From Planctomycetales bacterium (lineage in GTDB: Bacteria; Planctomycetota; Phycisphaerae; SM23-33): a stretch of DNA of 5,122 nucleotides. Numbering within the stretch: the stretch's first letter is position 1; each line of letters opens with the position of its first letter. The stretch spans positions 1 to 5,122 of the forward strand of contig DAOVLV010000181.1 in the NCBI GenBank assembly GCA_030631085.1, written 5' to 3'. The position numbers and the translations under genes are program-made. This document shows, piece after piece, positions 4,410-5,122 of the stretch. Below the pieces are notes generated by a model, which worked only from the letters and a program-made list of their open reading frames with translations, ran no database searches and was not told where the DNA came from.

Positions 4410-5122
4410 ATGACAATTGGTAAAAATATCGTATTGGTTATGGCGTTGATGGTTTTTGTGGCCGGTTGTGATAGTCCGCCGGCTGGACCTACAACGGCTG
4501 ATGGCGAAGCGGTCAAGGTCGTTGCGGTCAATCCGTCCGATGCCGCTGAAGCAGCAGCGGTAAGCGGCCTTCAGTCCGCGACCGTCGCTTACAAACAGGC
4601 CCTCAAGGTTCTCCGTGCCTACTACGTCAAGACAGGTGCTTATACCAGGCAGGTCTGGGCGGAAAAGGAACTGGCTAATCTTCTCGGCGCTCAGACGTTC
4701 ACGTTTGAAGGCGCAGGAACGCCCGCCATCCCGCCGAGCGCGTCGGTCGAAGCGATAAACGAAGCCGCCGCCGTCGAAGCAGTCCTGGCTGGACGCCGAA
4801 ATTGGAAACGATGCCTGGCAGAACTGGCTGACTACTACAGTCAAAAGGGGCTGAACTTCAAACTGGCGCTGGTGCGGAATATCCAGGCTCGGTTCGATCC
4901 GATCCGCGCATACCCCTATTTCATGCACGCCGAAGTTCCCCCTGCCGACCTGAAACCCACCGAAGTAGTCCCTGCCGCCGATACGCTGTTCGCCGAGGCG
5001 ATGAAACTGCACAGGCAAGGGAAGGCATTTCCGGGTATTACCAATTATTCCAAGCAGCGACAGGCACTGATGAAGTTCCGCCAACTTGTCGAAAAATACC
5101 CCGCCAGCACCAAAATCGTCCA
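4410..5122 (+). CDS. Lipoprotein with TPR/BamD-like C-terminal helices, 3' end missing
   Basis: The frame is open from ATG 4410 to the right edge, 237 residues with no stop. The signal is MTIGKNIVLVMALMVFVAGC, where VAGC is a good lipobox and Cys20 the predicted lipidated residue; Asp follows at +2. After a low-complexity linker (about 21-50, Ala/Pro/Val-rich) come predicted helices: an Ala-rich stretch, VAYKQALKVLRAYYVKTGAYT, an EAAAVEAVLAG segment and LAELADYYSQKG. The visible end, with LFAEAMKLHRQGKA and then RQALMKFRQLVEKYPAST, resembles tetratricopeptide repeats of the BamD/YbgF type (A-x-x-x-F-x-x-L-x-x-x-Y-P-x-S). A role as an envelope scaffold is inferred from that. It lies 24 bp after ispD, probably in the same transcript, with no functional link evident. 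ATG 4407 is an alternative start. Confidence 0.8.
   Translation, partial: MTIGKNIVLVMALMVFVAGCDSPPAGPTTADGEAVKVVAVNPSDAAEAAAVSGLQSATVAYKQALKVLRAYYVKTGAYTRQVWAEKELANLLGAQTFTFEGAGTPAIPPSASVEAINEAAAVEAVLAGRRNWKRCLAELADYYSQKGLNFKLALVRNIQARFDPIRAYPYFMHAEVPPADLKPTEVVPAADTLFAEAMKLHRQGKAFPGITNYSKQRQALMKFRQLVEKYPASTKIV

Noticed and set aside
4128..5084. A 318-codon open frame on the minus strand across ispD's end and the last lipoprotein
   Set aside because: It lies antisense to two well-supported genes with signal, lipobox and catalytic motifs. Its translation is rich in Arg, Cys, Phe and Ser with no recognisable domain, typical of a shadow frame.

Overview
The window looks like chromosomal DNA from a member of the PVC superphylum, most likely a planctomycete (Phycisphaerae-like, inferred). 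The best clue is a small basic protein at 1802-2062. Its opening (MSMDRTLR), its VLTRAERI block and its GLPKVKV block match the 'small basic protein' family that, from memory, is characteristic of Planctomycetes, Verrucomicrobia and Chlamydiae. Moderate-to-high GC, Shine-Dalgarno starts mixed with weak or absent ones, several lipoproteins and very little phage or plasmid content fit that picture. No rRNA, tRNA, CRISPR array or transposase gene is seen.

Left part (1-629, minus strand). A secreted cysteine-rich protein, cut by the left edge, starts at 326 behind a clear ribosome binding site. It has a near-consensus sigma70-type promoter at 569-596, so its mRNA should carry a leader of about 235 nt. 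That leader contains stems that exclude each other and is the best candidate here for an unrecognised regulatory RNA.

Middle (630-2970, minus strand). Three genes read as one operon from a good promoter at 2941-2969: a single-pass membrane protein with a periplasmic SPOR-like domain, the PVC small basic protein with an unusual acidic tail, and a class I PLP-dependent aminotransferase. A 7-bp hairpin covers the weak ribosome binding site of the aminotransferase.

Right part (2990-5122, plus strand). A short divergent intergenic region leads to a small cysteine-containing lipoprotein. Starting one base after its stop codon is a roughly 180-bp non-coding palindromic element with 7-bp tandem repeats (GGGNRTA) at both ends, which fills almost the whole gap before ispD (MEP isoprenoid pathway). 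ispD is followed 24 bp later by a larger lipoprotein with a TPR/BamD-like helical ending that runs off the right edge.

No clear defence system, prophage or biosynthetic cluster is present. The novelty lies in the palindromic heptad-ended element, the long structured leader, the tailed small basic protein and the unrecognised cysteine-rich secreted protein.
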